This document shows positions 36,208 to 47,826 of a stretch of 64,000 bases of DNA, piece by piece (position 1 is the first letter of the stretch; each line of letters starts with the position of its first letter). This DNA is from Burkholderia cepacia ATCC 25416 (lineage in GTDB: Bacteria; Pseudomonadota; Gammaproteobacteria; Burkholderiales; Burkholderiaceae), in the NCBI RefSeq assembly GCF_001411495.1, contig NZ_CP012981.1, forward strand, positions 806,001 through 870,000, written 5' to 3'. The notes beneath the pieces were generated by a model, which saw only the letters and a program-made list of their open reading frames with translations, did no database searches and was not told the DNA's origin. A program made the position numbers and the translations under genes.

Positions 36208-36669
36208 TCACTCGGACGCGGGCTTCGACGCACGGCGGGCGATTTCCCGGACTGCCCTGTCGAGCAGCTCGCGGATCTCGGCCGCGCACATCGCCGCGAG
36301 CGGGGCGGAAGCCGCGCTCGGCAGCGCTTTCTTGTCGAAGCGCGTGTGCTGCCGCAGCAGCAGGTCGTAACCGGCGAACTCGGCCCGGCGCAAGCGAAAC
36401 GCATCGCGCGCCAGCCGCTTCACGAGGTTACGTGTTACCGCACGCGGCGCATACTTCTTGCCGACGACGAGCCCCAGACGCGCGGGCTGACCGGTCGGCT
36501 TGCCGTAAATCACGAAGTGCGCGGAGCGCCGCCAGGGGCGCAAACGAAAAACGGATGAAAATTCATCCGTTTTCAGAAGTCGCGCAGCTTTCGGGAAGGC
36601 GGCTTTCGTCTGCGACGGATTCGCACCCGGCTCGACGGCACCTTCCGCAGGACTGCGGACGGCGGACAC
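36208..36669 (-). CDS. rnpA: Ribonuclease P protein component
   Basis: About 153 residues with a GTG start. The RNase P protein core is clear: [63 protein letters not shown] (the RNR-like motif) and GYDLLLRQH. It binds the M1 RNA and helps trim tRNA 5' leaders. The C-terminus is Ala-rich. AAGGCAGG upstream suits the GTG at 36669; a TTG at 36678 is possible. It follows rpmH by only a few bases. Confidence 0.93.
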   Translation of the reverse strand: MSAVRSPAEGAVEPGANPSQTKAAFPKAARLLKTDEFSSVFRLRPWRRSAHFVIYGKPTGQPARLGLVVGKKYAPRAVTRNLVKRLARDAFRLRRAEFAGYDLLLRQHTRFDKKALPSAASAPLAAMCAAEIRELLDRAVREIARRASKPASE

Positions 36670-36684
36670 AGCGCGCAACCTGCC

Positions 36685-36819
36685 TTAGATGGCGAGGCGC
36701 TTGCGGCCCTTCGCGCGGCGAGCGTTGATGACCTTGCGGCCACCTGCCGTCTTCATGCGGACACGGAAGCCATGGGTGCGCTTGCGGCGCGTCACGGACG
36801 GTTGGTAAGTACGTTTCAT
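36685..36819 (-). CDS. rpmH: 50S ribosomal protein L34
   Basis: The 44-residue basic protein [18 protein letters not shown]... ending GRKRLAI is L34 in every position that matters. It is the first gene of the operon, with a strong sigma70 promoter 115 bp upstream and dnaA divergent beyond that. Confidence 0.98.
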
Positions 36820-36934
36820 GATGTTCTCACTTGTTCGAGAATGTCGAAATTCAGGGGACCGCGTGCCCTTAACCGTAGGCATTCGGGCGAACGCAATCGC
36901 CGGGAATACAGGATTGGTTTTCGCGGAACCCGCT

Positions 36935-36963
36935 ATTTAAACCGTTTTTCCGTTGACGGTCAA
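36935..36963 (-). promoter_or_regulatory. Sigma70 promoter of the rpmH operon
   Basis: Read on the minus strand: TTGACC (36963-36958), a 17-bp spacer, TTAAAT (36940-36935). It is about 115 bp upstream of rpmH, in an AT-richer pocket. Confidence 0.7.
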
Positions 36964-37029
36964 TACTTTACGAGTCGCTCGCCTGTGCCGGGCCGCCCCG
37001 ATCCGGCCCCGCGCCCCACAAACACAGCC

Positions 37030-37038
37030 TGTGGATAA
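37030..37038 (-). promoter_or_regulatory. DnaA box
   Basis: TGTGGATAA, the exact complement of the consensus TTATCCACA, about 200 bp before the dnaA start. Confidence 0.7.
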
Positions 37039-37240
37039 GTCCCGCTGTGGCCGCGTTTGGCGTTAGAATCTCGCCTTATCTCCAAGAATCCCGCACGCCG
37101 CCTCGGCCCGCGCCTGCCCCTCCAGCACTGTGACGCAGGCGTCCGAGGCACGCTCGCACGACCGCTTCGGGCCTTGTTGCGCAACCGCGACAAGGGCGCC
37201 GGCGAGCCGCGCTGTGCACGCAAAAAACGACAGTTACTTG

Positions 37241-38824
37241 ATGAACGATTTCTGGCAACACTGTTCCGCACTGCTGGAGCGCGAGCTGACGCCCCAGCAG
37301 TACGTGACGTGGATCAAACCCTTGGCCCCGGTGGCCTTCGATGCGTCGGCGAACACGCTGTCCATCGCCGCGCCGAACCGCTTCAAGCTGGACTGGGTCA
37401 AGAGCCAGTTTTCGGGACGGATCTCCGATCTGGCCCGCGAATTCTGGAACACGCCGATCGAAGTCCAGTTCGTCCTCGATCCCAAGGCAGGCATGCGCAG
37501 TGCCGCGGCCAGCGCCGCATCGGGCGCAGCCGCCCCGCGCGCGCCGCTCGCACCGAGCGGCCCGGCCGCCACGGTGGCCGCGATCGCCGCCAACCTGGCC
37601 GCGAACGCCGGCGCTGCGCCCACCGCGCCGGCCGACGTGCCGATGACGCCGTCGGCGGCCGCCGCGCACCACCTGAACGCCGACGACGCCGACATCGACC
37701 TGCCGAGCCTGCCCGCGCACGAAGCGGCCGCCGGCCGCCGCACGTGGCGCCCGGGGCCGGGTGCCGCACCCGCGAACGGCGGCGAAGCCGATTCGATGTA
37801 CGAGCGTTCGAAGCTGAACCCTGTGCTCACGTTCGACAACTTCGTGACCGGTAAGGCGAACCAGCTCGCGCGCGCCGCCGCGATCCAGGTCGCGGACAAC
37901 CCGGGCATCTCGTACAACCCGCTGTTCCTGTACGGCGGCGTCGGCCTCGGCAAGACCCACCTGATCCACGCGATCGGCAACCAGCTGCTGCTCGACAAGG
38001 CCGGCGCGCGGATCCGCTACATCCATGCGGAACAGTACGTGTCCGACGTGGTGAAGGCGTACCAGCGCAAGGCGTTCGACGACTTCAAGCGCTACTACCA
38101 CTCGCTCGACCTGCTGCTGATCGACGATATTCAATTCTTCTCCGGCAAGTCGCGCACGCAAGAGGAATTCTTCTACGCGTTCGAGGCGCTGGTCGCGAAC
38201 AAGGCGCAGGTGATCATCACCAGCGACACGTATCCGAAGGAAATCTCGGGCATCGACGATCGCCTGATCTCGCGTTTCGACTCGGGCCTCACCGTCGCGA
38301 TCGAGCCGCCCGAGCTGGAAATGCGCGTCGCGATCCTGATGCGCAAGGCGCAGTCGGAAGGCGTGAACCTGTCGGAAGACGTTGCGTTCTTCGTCGCGAA
38401 GCACCTGCGCTCGAACGTGCGCGAACTCGAAGGCGCGCTGCGCAAGATCCTCGCGTATTCGAAGTTCCACGGCCGCGAAATTTCAATCGAGCTGACCAAG
38501 GAAGCGCTGAAGGACCTGCTGACCGTGCAGAACCGGCAGATTTCGGTCGAGAACATCCAGAAGACCGTCGCCGACTTCTACAACATCAAGGTCGCGGATA
38601 TGTACTCGAAGAAGCGCCCCGCGAACATCGCGCGGCCGCGACAGATTGCGATGTATCTCGCGAAGGAACTCACGCAGAAGAGCCTGCCGGAAATCGGCGA
38701 GCTGTTCGGCGGGCGCGATCACACCACCGTGCTGCACGCGGTGCGCAAGATCGCCGACGAGCGCAGCAAGGACGCGCAGCTCAACCACGAGCTGCACGTG
38801 CTGGAACAAACGCTGAAGGGCTGA
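37241..38824 (+). CDS. dnaA: Chromosomal replication initiator DnaA
   Basis: The 527-residue protein contains the four DnaA domains: N-terminal [28 protein letters not shown]; a long Ala/Pro-rich linker (about residues 85-185); the AAA+ domain with Walker [20 protein letters not shown], Walker [11 protein letters not shown] and sensor regions; and the C-terminal helix-turn-helix with the signature [15 protein letters not shown]. It binds DnaA boxes and melts the origin. It is larger than E. coli DnaA because of the linker. First gene of dnaA-dnaN-gyrB. Confidence 0.98.
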   Translation: MNDFWQHCSALLERELTPQQYVTWIKPLAPVAFDASANTLSIAAPNRFKLDWVKSQFSGRISDLAREFWNTPIEVQFVLDPKAGMRSAAASAASGAAAPRAPLAPSGPAATVAAIAANLAANAGAAPTAPADVPMTPSAAAAHHLNADDADIDLPSLPAHEAAAGRRTWRPGPGAAPANGGEADSMYERSKLNPVLTFDNFVTGKANQLARAAAIQVADNPGISYNPLFLYGGVGLGKTHLIHAIGNQLLLDKAGARIRYIHAEQYVSDVVKAYQRKAFDDFKRYYHSLDLLLIDDIQFFSGKSRTQEEFFYAFEALVANKAQVIITSDTYPKEISGIDDRLISRFDSGLTVAIEPPELEMRVAILMRKAQSEGVNLSEDVAFFVAKHLRSNVRELEGALRKILAYSKFHGREISIELTKEALKDLLTVQNRQISVENIQKTVADFYNIKVADMYSKKRPANIARPRQIAMYLAKELTQKSLPEIGELFGGRDHTTVLHAVRKIADERSKDAQLNHELHVLEQTLKG

Positions 38825-38852
38825 GCGCGCGGCGCGCTTGATAATTCGGCCT

Positions 38853-38875
38853 CCGCCCCAATTTAAGGGGGGCGG
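38853..38875 (+). other. Stem-loop between dnaA and dnaN
   Basis: CCGCCCC / GGGGCGG with a 9-nt AT-rich loop. No T-run follows, so it may attenuate rather than end dnaA transcription. Confidence 0.4.
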
Positions 38876-38992
38876 TTCGGTTTTGAGGCACAATACTGGT
38901 TTGACCGCCCCGGTGGTGGCGGGCCAAGAGCCCGGCCGGCGGGGCGCTGCGAGGCTGCTGCGCTGCAGGCCGTTACTCAACGAAGGAACTCT

Positions 38993-40099
38993 ATGCAACT
39001 GGTCAAGACCGAACGAGACACCCTCCTCAGGCCGCTGCAAACGGTCAGCGGCATCGTCGAACGCCGCCATACGTTGCCGATCCTCGCCAACCTGCTGATC
39101 ACCAAGAACGGCCCGGACGTTTCATTCCTGTCGACCGACCTGGAGCTGCAGATCACCACGCGCGCCGATTTCGGCGTCGGCGGCGACCAGATCGCGACCA
39201 CCGTCGCGGCCCGCAAGCTGCTCGACATCCTGCGCGCGATGCCTGACGGCCAGGTCACGCTGTCGCTCGCCGACAAGCGCATCACCGTTCAATCGGGCAA
39301 GAGCCGCTTCGCACTGCAGACGCTGGCGGCCGACGAGTTCCCGACCGTCGCGCAGGCGAAGGATTTCGGCGCCACGCTGACCGTCCCGCAGAAGTCGTTC
39401 CGCCAGTTGCTCGGCATGGTGCACTTCGCGATGGCGCAGCAGGACATCCGCTACTACCTGAACGGCATGCTGCTCGTCGTCGACGGCGACCAGCTGATGG
39501 CCGTGGCCACCGACGGCCACCGCCTCGCGTTCTCGTCGATGAAGCTCGAAGGCGGCACGTTCGGCCGCCAGGAAGTCATCGTGCCGCGCAAGACGATTCT
39601 CGAGCTGCAGCGCCTGCTCGAAGACATCGACGACACCGTCACCATCGACATCGCGCAAACCCAGGCCAAGTTCACGTTCGGCCAGGTCGAGCTCGTGTCG
39701 AAACTCGTCGAGGGCAAGTTCCCCGACTTCCAGCGCGTGATCCCGAAGGCGCACAAGAACACGTTCGAGATCGGCCGTGAAGAACTGCAGCGTTCGCTGC
39801 AGCGCGCGGCGATCCTGACCTCGGACAAGTTCAAGGGCGTGCGCTGCATCATCGCGCCGGGCCAGCTGAAGATCATGTCGACCAACGCCGATCAGGAAGA
39901 GGCGCAGGAAGAACTCGAAATCGCCTACCAGGGCGATACCGTCGACATCGGCTTCAACGTCACGTATCTGCTCGACGTGCTCGCGAACCTGAAGGTCGAC
40001 ACCGTGCAGGTGAGCCTCGGCGACGCCAGCTCGAGCGCGCTGATTACCGTGCCCGAGAACGACGAGTTCAAGTATGTCGTGATGCCGATGCGCATCTGA
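38993..40099 (+). CDS. dnaN: DNA polymerase III beta subunit (sliding clamp)
   Basis: The 368-residue protein has three repeated clamp domains. Typical stretches are MQLVKTERDTLLRPLQTVSGIVERRHTLPILANLLI at the start, MLLVVDGDQLMAVATDGHRLAFS in the middle, and VVMPMRI at the C-terminus, which forms part of the ligand-binding pocket. As a dimeric ring it holds the polymerase on DNA. It is 168 bp after dnaA and 192 bp before gyrB, in the classic order. Confidence 0.98.
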   Translation: MQLVKTERDTLLRPLQTVSGIVERRHTLPILANLLITKNGPDVSFLSTDLELQITTRADFGVGGDQIATTVAARKLLDILRAMPDGQVTLSLADKRITVQSGKSRFALQTLAADEFPTVAQAKDFGATLTVPQKSFRQLLGMVHFAMAQQDIRYYLNGMLLVVDGDQLMAVATDGHRLAFSSMKLEGGTFGRQEVIVPRKTILELQRLLEDIDDTVTIDIAQTQAKFTFGQVELVSKLVEGKFPDFQRVIPKAHKNTFEIGREELQRSLQRAAILTSDKFKGVRCIIAPGQLKIMSTNADQEEAQEELEIAYQGDTVDIGFNVTYLLDVLANLKVDTVQVSLGDASSSALITVPENDEFKYVVMPMRI

Positions 40100-40124
40100 C
40101 GCGCACGACATCAAGACACACACC

Positions 40125-40142
40125 AGGGGGCGGCAAGCCCCT
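40125..40142 (+). terminator. Weak terminator after dnaN
   Basis: AGGGG and CCCCT close a small hairpin followed by TTGGCGTTTTTA. The T-tract is delayed, so read-through into gyrB is likely. Confidence 0.4.
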
Positions 40143-40168
40143 TTGGCGTTTTTATGGCGAACCGACAA

Positions 40169-40204
40169 CCCGCCCTTTTAGTGCCTTTTCGGCACTTGGG
40201 CGGG
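40169..40204 (+). promoter_or_regulatory. Nested stem-loop in the gyrB leader
   Basis: An outer stem CCCGCCC / GGGCGGG (40169-40175 with 40198-40204) encloses an inner stem GTGCC / GGCAC (40181-40195) with an internal loop. It ends about 88 bp before the gyrB start. Confidence 0.45.
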
Positions 40205-40264
40205 CCAGGAAACTGGAGCGGCCCGGCGATTTCCTTCGCTGAAACGCACCGCGCCGCCACCTGA

Positions 40265-42766
<2,502 letters not shown>

Positions 42767-42887
42767 GCGGTAATGTAGCGGGAACCAAAAGGTGAGATTT
42801 TGGGAAGCATCCATTGAGACGTTTATTAATGGATGCGCTCCGATAGCTCAGACGGCCAGCAACTAGCAGGCGTCACGTCCGCAAGAA

Positions 42888-42921
42888 CAACGGCCACCTC
42901 AGCGAGGTGGCCGTTGTTTTT
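42888..42921 (+). terminator. Terminator of gyrB
   Basis: CAACGGCCACCTC / GAGGTGGCCGTTG with a 3-nt loop, followed by a T-run (TTTT). Confidence 0.85.
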
Positions 42922-43008
42922 CAGTCTATGCGATAGTTATAAGGTGGCGTTCTCGACCGACTCCTTGCGCCTCCGAACGTCCGCGGTTCTCGCCTGTGTT
43001 TCCGAAGG

Positions 43009-43218
43009 CTATTGCGCGCGCGACAGCATGGTGTCCGCCGGCTTCCCATGCTGGTCAGACGGGTATCGGTGTACCCGGTGATACGTGGGGCGACTATTGG
43101 CGACGAGGACGGTGACATCCCAAGGTCCCTTCGCCACACGCTCGCTGGCGGCTACCCCCGTTAATCCGGCACATAGCGCACACCTATTCCCTTTTCTCTC
43201 GTCATCATATTTACTCAT
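43009..43218 (-). CDS. Possible small protein next to the LexA box
   Basis: A 69-codon frame whose ATG is two bases from the LexA box. It contains a CALC pair (NRCALCAGLTG) near the N-terminus and no other recognisable feature. No ribosome-binding site is seen. It could be a real SOS-controlled gene, a remnant, or chance. Confidence 0.25.
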   Translation of the reverse strand: MSKYDDERKGNRCALCAGLTGVAASERVAKGPWDVTVLVANSRPTYHRVHRYPSDQHGKPADTMLSRAQ

Positions 43219-43219
43219 T

Positions 43220-43239
43220 TACTGTATAAATATACAGTC
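43220..43239. promoter_or_regulatory. LexA (SOS) box
   Basis: TACTGTATAAATATACAGTC matches the E. coli-type consensus (CTGT-N8-ACAG with an AT-rich alternating centre) at 18 of 20 positions. It lies upstream of the DUF5131 gene (about 165 bp) and directly before the small minus-strand frame. Confidence 0.75.
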
Positions 43240-43403
43240 ACACTCCTATACTACCCAGGCACCTGACGGGGAAGCCTGATTCTTTTCACTCGCTTGTCGC
43301 ATATAGGCATCGAGATAATTGCGACGACATGACGAAAGTATGGCTATTTCGTAGCGACCGCAGGAAGCCCGATAAAATCGCAACCTAATTGAGAGGTCGA
43401 ACA

Positions 43404-44153
43404 ATGAGCGGTGGGCAAAGCAAGATTGAGTGGACGGAGCGCACGTGGAACCCGACCGTGGGTTGTACGAAAATCTCCAAGGGCTGCAAGAACTGTTACG
43501 CCGAAGGCATGGCGAAGCGTCTGCATGCCATGGGCACCCCGGGCTATGAGAACGGCTTCAAACTGACTGTTCTGCCTAACCGCTTGGACGAACCGTTGAA
43601 GCGGAAAAGCCCGACGGTCTACTTCGTCAATTCGATGTCGGACCTTTTCCATCGCTCCGTTCCGGATGCCTACATCACGAAGGTGTTCGATTCGATTCGA
43701 GCATGCCCTCAGCACACTTTCCAGATACTCACAAAGCGCGCCGAGCGCCTGGCGACCTATTGCAGCCGTCGAGAAGTGCCGGTGAATGCATGGCTCGGGG
43801 TAACCGTCGAGGACCGCCGGTATGGTCTACCGAGAATCGACGAGCTGCGTCGTGTGGAAGGCGGTGTTCGCTTCTTGTCCGTCGAGCCGCTGCTTGAAGA
43901 CCTAGGCACACTGAATCTCGAGAACATCGATTGGGTCATCGTCGGCGGGGAATCCGGCCCGAAGGCGCGCCCGATGCTCGAAGACTGGGTGCAGAACGTC
44001 AAGGTCCAGTGTGACGAGCAAGGCGTGAAGTTCTTCTTCAAGCAATGGGGCACATGGGGGAGCGACGGTGTGCGCCGCTCCAAGACCGCGAATGGCCGCC
44101 TTCTTCAAGGGCGCACTTGGGACGATATGCCTGAGCGAGTTTTGCTTACTTGA
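43404..44153 (+). CDS. Three-Cys-motif protein, DUF5131 / phage Gp37-Gp68 family
   Basis: The 249-residue protein starts SKIEWTERTWNPTVGCTKISKGCKNCYAEGMAKRL. It has the family's three Cys (21, 28, 31), spaced C-x6-C-x2-C, which suggests an iron-sulfur cluster or zinc site. Further conserved stretches are VYFVNSMSDLFH, FQILTKRAERL, WLGVTVED, RFLSVEPLLEDL and WVIVGGESGPKARP. The fold resembles radical-SAM-like barrels, but activity is unknown. TcmP partner proteins are so called because they are encoded beside it, and two such genes follow here. The LexA box upstream points to DNA-damage control. Its stop is 10 bp from that of the first TcmP gene. Confidence 0.85.
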   Translation: MSGGQSKIEWTERTWNPTVGCTKISKGCKNCYAEGMAKRLHAMGTPGYENGFKLTVLPNRLDEPLKRKSPTVYFVNSMSDLFHRSVPDAYITKVFDSIRACPQHTFQILTKRAERLATYCSRREVPVNAWLGVTVEDRRYGLPRIDELRRVEGGVRFLSVEPLLEDLGTLNLENIDWVIVGGESGPKARPMLEDWVQNVKVQCDEQGVKFFFKQWGTWGSDGVRRSKTANGRLLQGRTWDDMPERVLLT

Positions 44154-44163
44154 CGACGCAGGC

Positions 44164-45429
44164 TTAGAAGAAGTGCCGCTGCGGCGAGTATTCGACGATA
44201 TCGGTTGCGTTATACCGCTTAGATGGTCGCCGCGCTCGGTCTTCTTTGCTCGACACTACGATGGTGCCAGAGGAGTGCAGGCTTCGAAGCACCTTCTGCA
44301 AACGGGTCTCGTCCGCAATGGTGTTCGAGATGTTTTTCGAGAACAGTTGCGCGACCGTGAGCGGCTGCTGCTCCCCTGATAATTTGCGACCAAGGTCATC
44401 GGTCAGCGTTTCGATACAGCGTTCCTCCCCACTTCTATCAAACAGAAGGGACGCCTGTCCGTTGTATTGCTCATCGCGCTTCGGGTTATAGCCAAGCATG
44501 AAGAGTCCGGGCTCAAGCTCGTGCCCGAACTCGCTTGAATGCTCCCAATGCAGCGACTTCATGACGTCATGCGCCTTGTAGACCCGCGATAAGTGTACCA
44601 ACCAGTAGCTCCATGGGTTGGCTGAAGCAGGCCGCACAAAGAACAATGTCATATACGGCGCCCCCGTCTCGGCTTTGATGCCATGGGCGACGTACCGTTG
44701 TAGCGCTGCACGGCCAAACTGCGCCTTAATTTGCCCCAGTTGCTCCCACGGGATGTATTCTTCAAGGTCAACTCCTCGGACCGCCCTTCGATTCGGCTCT
44801 CTGTTGCTGATGTATGTGAGAAGAGAATCGACGTTGAAGGTCATGATGACCTCAGCGTTTGGTAGCTCCGTCATCAACCATCGAAGCCTACTCATCGGTA
44901 TGGCGTTGTAGCTGTACTGGTCAAGCAAAAATATCGCACGCCCACCACTGCGCCGCGCTTTGATACGCTCAACGATTTTCGGAAGCTCGTCAAGAAAGCC
45001 AGCATTTCGGACGGTCGTCCGCTGGTAATCTAGGTCCGCGATAGCCCCTTCGGCTCGCCGCTTTTCCAAATGGCGGCGAAGATACTCCGCTGATTCTGGC
45101 CGCTTCTCTACAAAGAAAAACTCCGCATCTACCTCACGTGGCATACGACGGCCAACATTTAAGTTAGCGCGAGCCAGGTGGGTTGCGCGCATCATCAACG
45201 GTGGCGTGCCATCGACAGATTCGGCCACCTCGCTGAGATACTCCCCGCCACCGGCGAAACCGTCGACTAACGTCAAAGTTAGCTTGGGCATGGTCGGCAA
45301 AGACATCAGTGTCTCGATGTATTGCTGAACGTATTCTTCGACAATCGAATGCTTTACGGCACTATGCTGGTCGAGAATCGGCGGCCGCTGCCCGACTTGC
45401 CACAGATACTTATCGTCTGTCTTTGCCAT
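44164..45429 (-). CDS. tcmP: Three-Cys-motif partner protein TcmP (first copy)
   Basis: About 421 residues. The TcmP pattern is visible: QHSAVKHSIVEEYVQQYIETL, then LVDGFAGGGEYL (54-65), which reads as a Rossmann-type nucleotide or SAM motif, EFFFVEKRPESAEYLRRHL, IFLLDQYSYNAIPMSRLRWLM and a winged-helix C-terminus (LTVAQLFSKNISNTIADETRLQKVLRSLHSSGTI). The motifs suggest a methyltransferase fold, but no activity is established. It is convergent with the DUF5131 gene and divergent from the second TcmP gene. The start is taken at MAKTDD; a frame to 45462 remains open. Confidence 0.8.
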   Translation of the reverse strand: MAKTDDKYLWQVGQRPPILDQHSAVKHSIVEEYVQQYIETLMSLPTMPKLTLTLVDGFAGGGEYLSEVAESVDGTPPLMMRATHLARANLNVGRRMPREVDAEFFFVEKRPESAEYLRRHLEKRRAEGAIADLDYQRTTVRNAGFLDELPKIVERIKARRSGGRAIFLLDQYSYNAIPMSRLRWLMTELPNAEVIMTFNVDSLLTYISNREPNRRAVRGVDLEEYIPWEQLGQIKAQFGRAALQRYVAHGIKAETGAPYMTLFFVRPASANPWSYWLVHLSRVYKAHDVMKSLHWEHSSEFGHELEPGLFMLGYNPKRDEQYNGQASLLFDRSGEERCIETLTDDLGRKLSGEQQPLTVAQLFSKNISNTIADETRLQKVLRSLHSSGTIVVSSKEDRARRPSKRYNATDIVEYSPQRHFF

Positions 45430-45547
45430 TCGTTGTGTAATGAGGGGCTCTTGGTCTCTCAACAGATTATCAGATTTTAGTGAACATTTCGAAATAGCGG
45501 CATACTAGTTAAACTCCCCATTAAGACCAAAAAACGGGACACAAAAC

Positions 45548-46184
45548 ATGAATAGCAAGCACGATGACGGGGTTGCTATCGACCCGGCCGATGGTTTGCC
45601 GGTCATGAAGGTAGGCGCATGGTCTGAAGACAAGCACGTGGCGCTGTCACGCTATGTCGACGCCGCCCGAATGGCTCGTGGGAAGTGGCCCTACGCGTCG
45701 TTCATTGACCTTTTCTCTGGTCCGGGACGCGTCATGAACCGAGATTCAAAAACAATCTCGGACGGTGGAGTGTTGTCGGCATGGCACATGTCGAAAAAGG
45801 GCCGTGCTCCGTTCAACGAGATTTACATCGCTGATGCAAACGCGGACAGCGTAGACGCATGCGCAACCCGACTTCGCTCCGCAGGCGCCAACATCCAAGC
45901 ATGTGTCGGAAAAGCCTCTGAAACCGTCGACTGGGTGCTCGACGCGCTTCCGGCCGGACTGCACTTCGCCTTCCTCGACCCATTCAACATCGAACATCTG
46001 GATTTCGAGATTATCCGCAAGTTGTCAACGCGGCGGAACATCGACATTTTGATTCACTTCAGCGTGATGGATGTTCAGCGAAACATCGGTGCTGACTTTA
46101 ATCTGACCAGCTCCAGGTTGGATGCAGCAGCGCCCGGTTGGCGCAACAACCTTCGGCTTGATATGGTCCCCAAGCGGGAACAAG
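45548..46184 (+). pseudogene. tcmP: TcmP-type gene (second copy), 5' part, split by IS66
   Basis: Residues 1-212 of a second TcmP-family protein. It shows IDLFSGPGRV (53-62, SAM-type motif I), EIYIADAN and AFLDPFNIEHLDFEII (motif-IV-like DPF). The IS66-family element enters after ...MVPKREQ; reading on into it gives 14 foreign residues before a stop at 46228. Joining this part at 46184 to 48642 restores the frame precisely and yields a 279-residue protein. The gene is therefore recently inactivated, or makes only a truncated product. Confidence 0.85.
46177..46184. repeat. Target-site duplication of IS66, left copy
   Basis: GGAACAAG, identical to 48634-48641; 8 bp is the normal IS66 duplication length. 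Confidence 0.95.
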
Positions 46185-46228
46185 GTAAGCCCCCGGTAAA
46201 GGCACCGAGGCTCGTGAGGTACCGCTGA

Positions 46229-47761
46229 TCAAGCCGCGGCGAGCGACCAGCGATGCGGAAGCAGCGACGCGATGTCGTCGGCACGATGCGTGGGCAGTCG
46301 GGTGAGCACGTCTTTCAGGTAGGCGTACGGATCATGGCCGTTAAGCTGCGCCGACCGGATCAGGCTCATGATCGCGGCTGCACGTTGCCCCGCGCGCAGT
46401 GAGCCGGCGAACAGCCAGTTCGAGCGGCCAGTCGCCCATGGTCGAATCTGGTTCTCCAGCCAGTTATTGTCGATGGGCACGTGCCCGTCATCGAGATAGC
46501 GCGTGAGCGCTTCCCAACGCTTCAGGCTGTAGTCGAGCGCCTTCGCGATCGCCGATCCTTCGGCAACGAGCTTGCGCTGGGTCACCATCCAGGCGTGCAA
46601 CGCATCGGCAACGGGCCTGGATCGCTGCTGGCGGATGGCCTGTCTTCGATCAGGCTTCAGTTCGGCGACGTCACGCTCGACGTCGTAGAGTGCGCCGAAG
46701 TATTTCAGCGCCTGCTCGGCGATCTGGCTCTGGTGGTTGACGTGCAGCTCGTAGAATTTCCGGCGCGCGTGAGCGACACATCCGATTTCCGTGATGCCCA
46801 GTTCGAATCCAGCCTTGTAGCCGCCATAGTCATCGCACATGAGCTTGCCACGCCACACACCCATGAACTTTCGGGCATGTTCGCCGGCACGGCTGCCGGC
46901 GAAGTCGTAGACCACGGCCTTCAGATCGGCGAATGGCGTCGTGCTGTACGCCCACAGGTAAGCCCGATGCGTCTTGCCCTTGCCGGGCGACAGCATCTGC
47001 ACCGGCGTCTCGTCGGCGTGCAGCACGTCGCGCTGCAGGAGCGCTTCGCGAAGCGCATCGACCAGCGGTTGCAGCCGTACGCCGCAGATGCCGACCCACG
47101 CGCCGAGCGTCGATTGCGGGATCGCCAGGCCCGCGCGAGCAAAGATGCGTTCCTGCCGATACAGCGGCAGGTGGTCGCCATATTTGGCAACCAGCACCTG
47201 CGCCAACAGCCCGGTGGTCGGGATACCCTTGTCGATGACGTGAGGCGGGACCGGTGCCTGGATCAGGGTCCCGCAGTGCCGACAGGCCCACTTGCCGCGG
47301 ATATGCCGCTCGACTGTGAACACGCCTGGCGCATAGTCCAGCTTCTCGCTGATGTCTTCGCCCACGCGCTCCCGCTGGCAACCGCACTGGCACGTGGTGT
47401 CTTCCGGCTCGTGATGGATGTCCGTACGCGGCAGTTTCGATGGCAAGGGCACACGCTTCGGCTGTTGCCCAGGCCCAGCGGCACGCGTGGCCGGTTGAAG
47501 CTGTTCGAGCTCGGCTTCCAGTGCCGCCAGGTCTGCATCGATCGCCTCGTCGAGCAGGCTCATCTGTTCGGTATCAAGCTGCTCGCTGCGTTTGCCGAAC
47601 TGCAGGCGCTTGAGCACGGAGAGTTCGTGCGTCAGTTGATCGATACGCGTTTGACGGTAGTGCAGTTCACGCTGCGTCTCGCCGACCTGGGTCATCAACT
47701 GAGCGGCCAGTGTGCGCAGTTGCTCCGGGCTAAGGGCATCGAGGTCGGCGGGCAGGTTCAT
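46229..47761 (-). CDS. tnpC: IS66 transposase TnpC
   Basis: The 510-residue transposase has an N-terminal coiled-coil/leucine-zipper region (QTRIDQLTHELSVLKRLQFGKRSEQL), a zinc-binding domain (CQCGCQRERVGE, WACRHCGTL), and the DDE catalytic region: VLHADETPVQM, LMCDDYGGYK, and WLENQIRPWATGRSNWLF with the final Glu. The C-terminus has the IS66 domain (LRAGQRAAAIMSLIRSAQLNG...YLKDVLTRLP). It is the largest of the three genes of the element and appears functional. Confidence 0.95.
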   Translation of the reverse strand: MNLPADLDALSPEQLRTLAAQLMTQVGETQRELHYRQTRIDQLTHELSVLKRLQFGKRSEQLDTEQMSLLDEAIDADLAALEAELEQLQPATRAAGPGQQPKRVPLPSKLPRTDIHHEPEDTTCQCGCQRERVGEDISEKLDYAPGVFTVERHIRGKWACRHCGTLIQAPVPPHVIDKGIPTTGLLAQVLVAKYGDHLPLYRQERIFARAGLAIPQSTLGAWVGICGVRLQPLVDALREALLQRDVLHADETPVQMLSPGKGKTHRAYLWAYSTTPFADLKAVVYDFAGSRAGEHARKFMGVWRGKLMCDDYGGYKAGFELGITEIGCVAHARRKFYELHVNHQSQIAEQALKYFGALYDVERDVAELKPDRRQAIRQQRSRPVADALHAWMVTQRKLVAEGSAIAKALDYSLKRWEALTRYLDDGHVPIDNNWLENQIRPWATGRSNWLFAGSLRAGQRAAAIMSLIRSAQLNGHDPYAYLKDVLTRLPTHRADDIASLLPHRWSLAAA

Positions 47762-47826
47762 ACGGCCCAGTCTGCCAGAGCCGGCACCGCCACGGAAGCG
47801 AAACTGTTTACGGCACCGACGACGCG

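Larger units (their letters stand above)
36820..37240. other. rpmH-dnaA intergenic region
   Basis: It holds the rpmH promoter, an AT-richer patch (about 36930-36975), one perfect DnaA box and TAGAAT (37064-37069), a possible dnaA -10 element without a good -35. A single DnaA box suggests DnaA autoregulation rather than a full replication origin. Confidence 0.5.
42767..43403. other. Boundary between gyrB and the right-hand island
   Basis: After gyrB comes a perfect 9-bp stem-loop (GCATCCATT / AATGGATGC, 42807-42836), a terminator (42888-42921), then DNA of lower GC with a LexA box. A small minus-strand frame (43009-43218) is listed separately. A 19-codon plus-strand frame, 43329-43388 (MTKVWLFRSDRRKPDKIAT), precedes the DUF5131 gene. 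Confidence 0.5.

Noticed and set aside
36820..37240. Full replication origin (oriC)
   Set aside because: Only one perfect DnaA box was found. I list the box and the promoter but not an origin.
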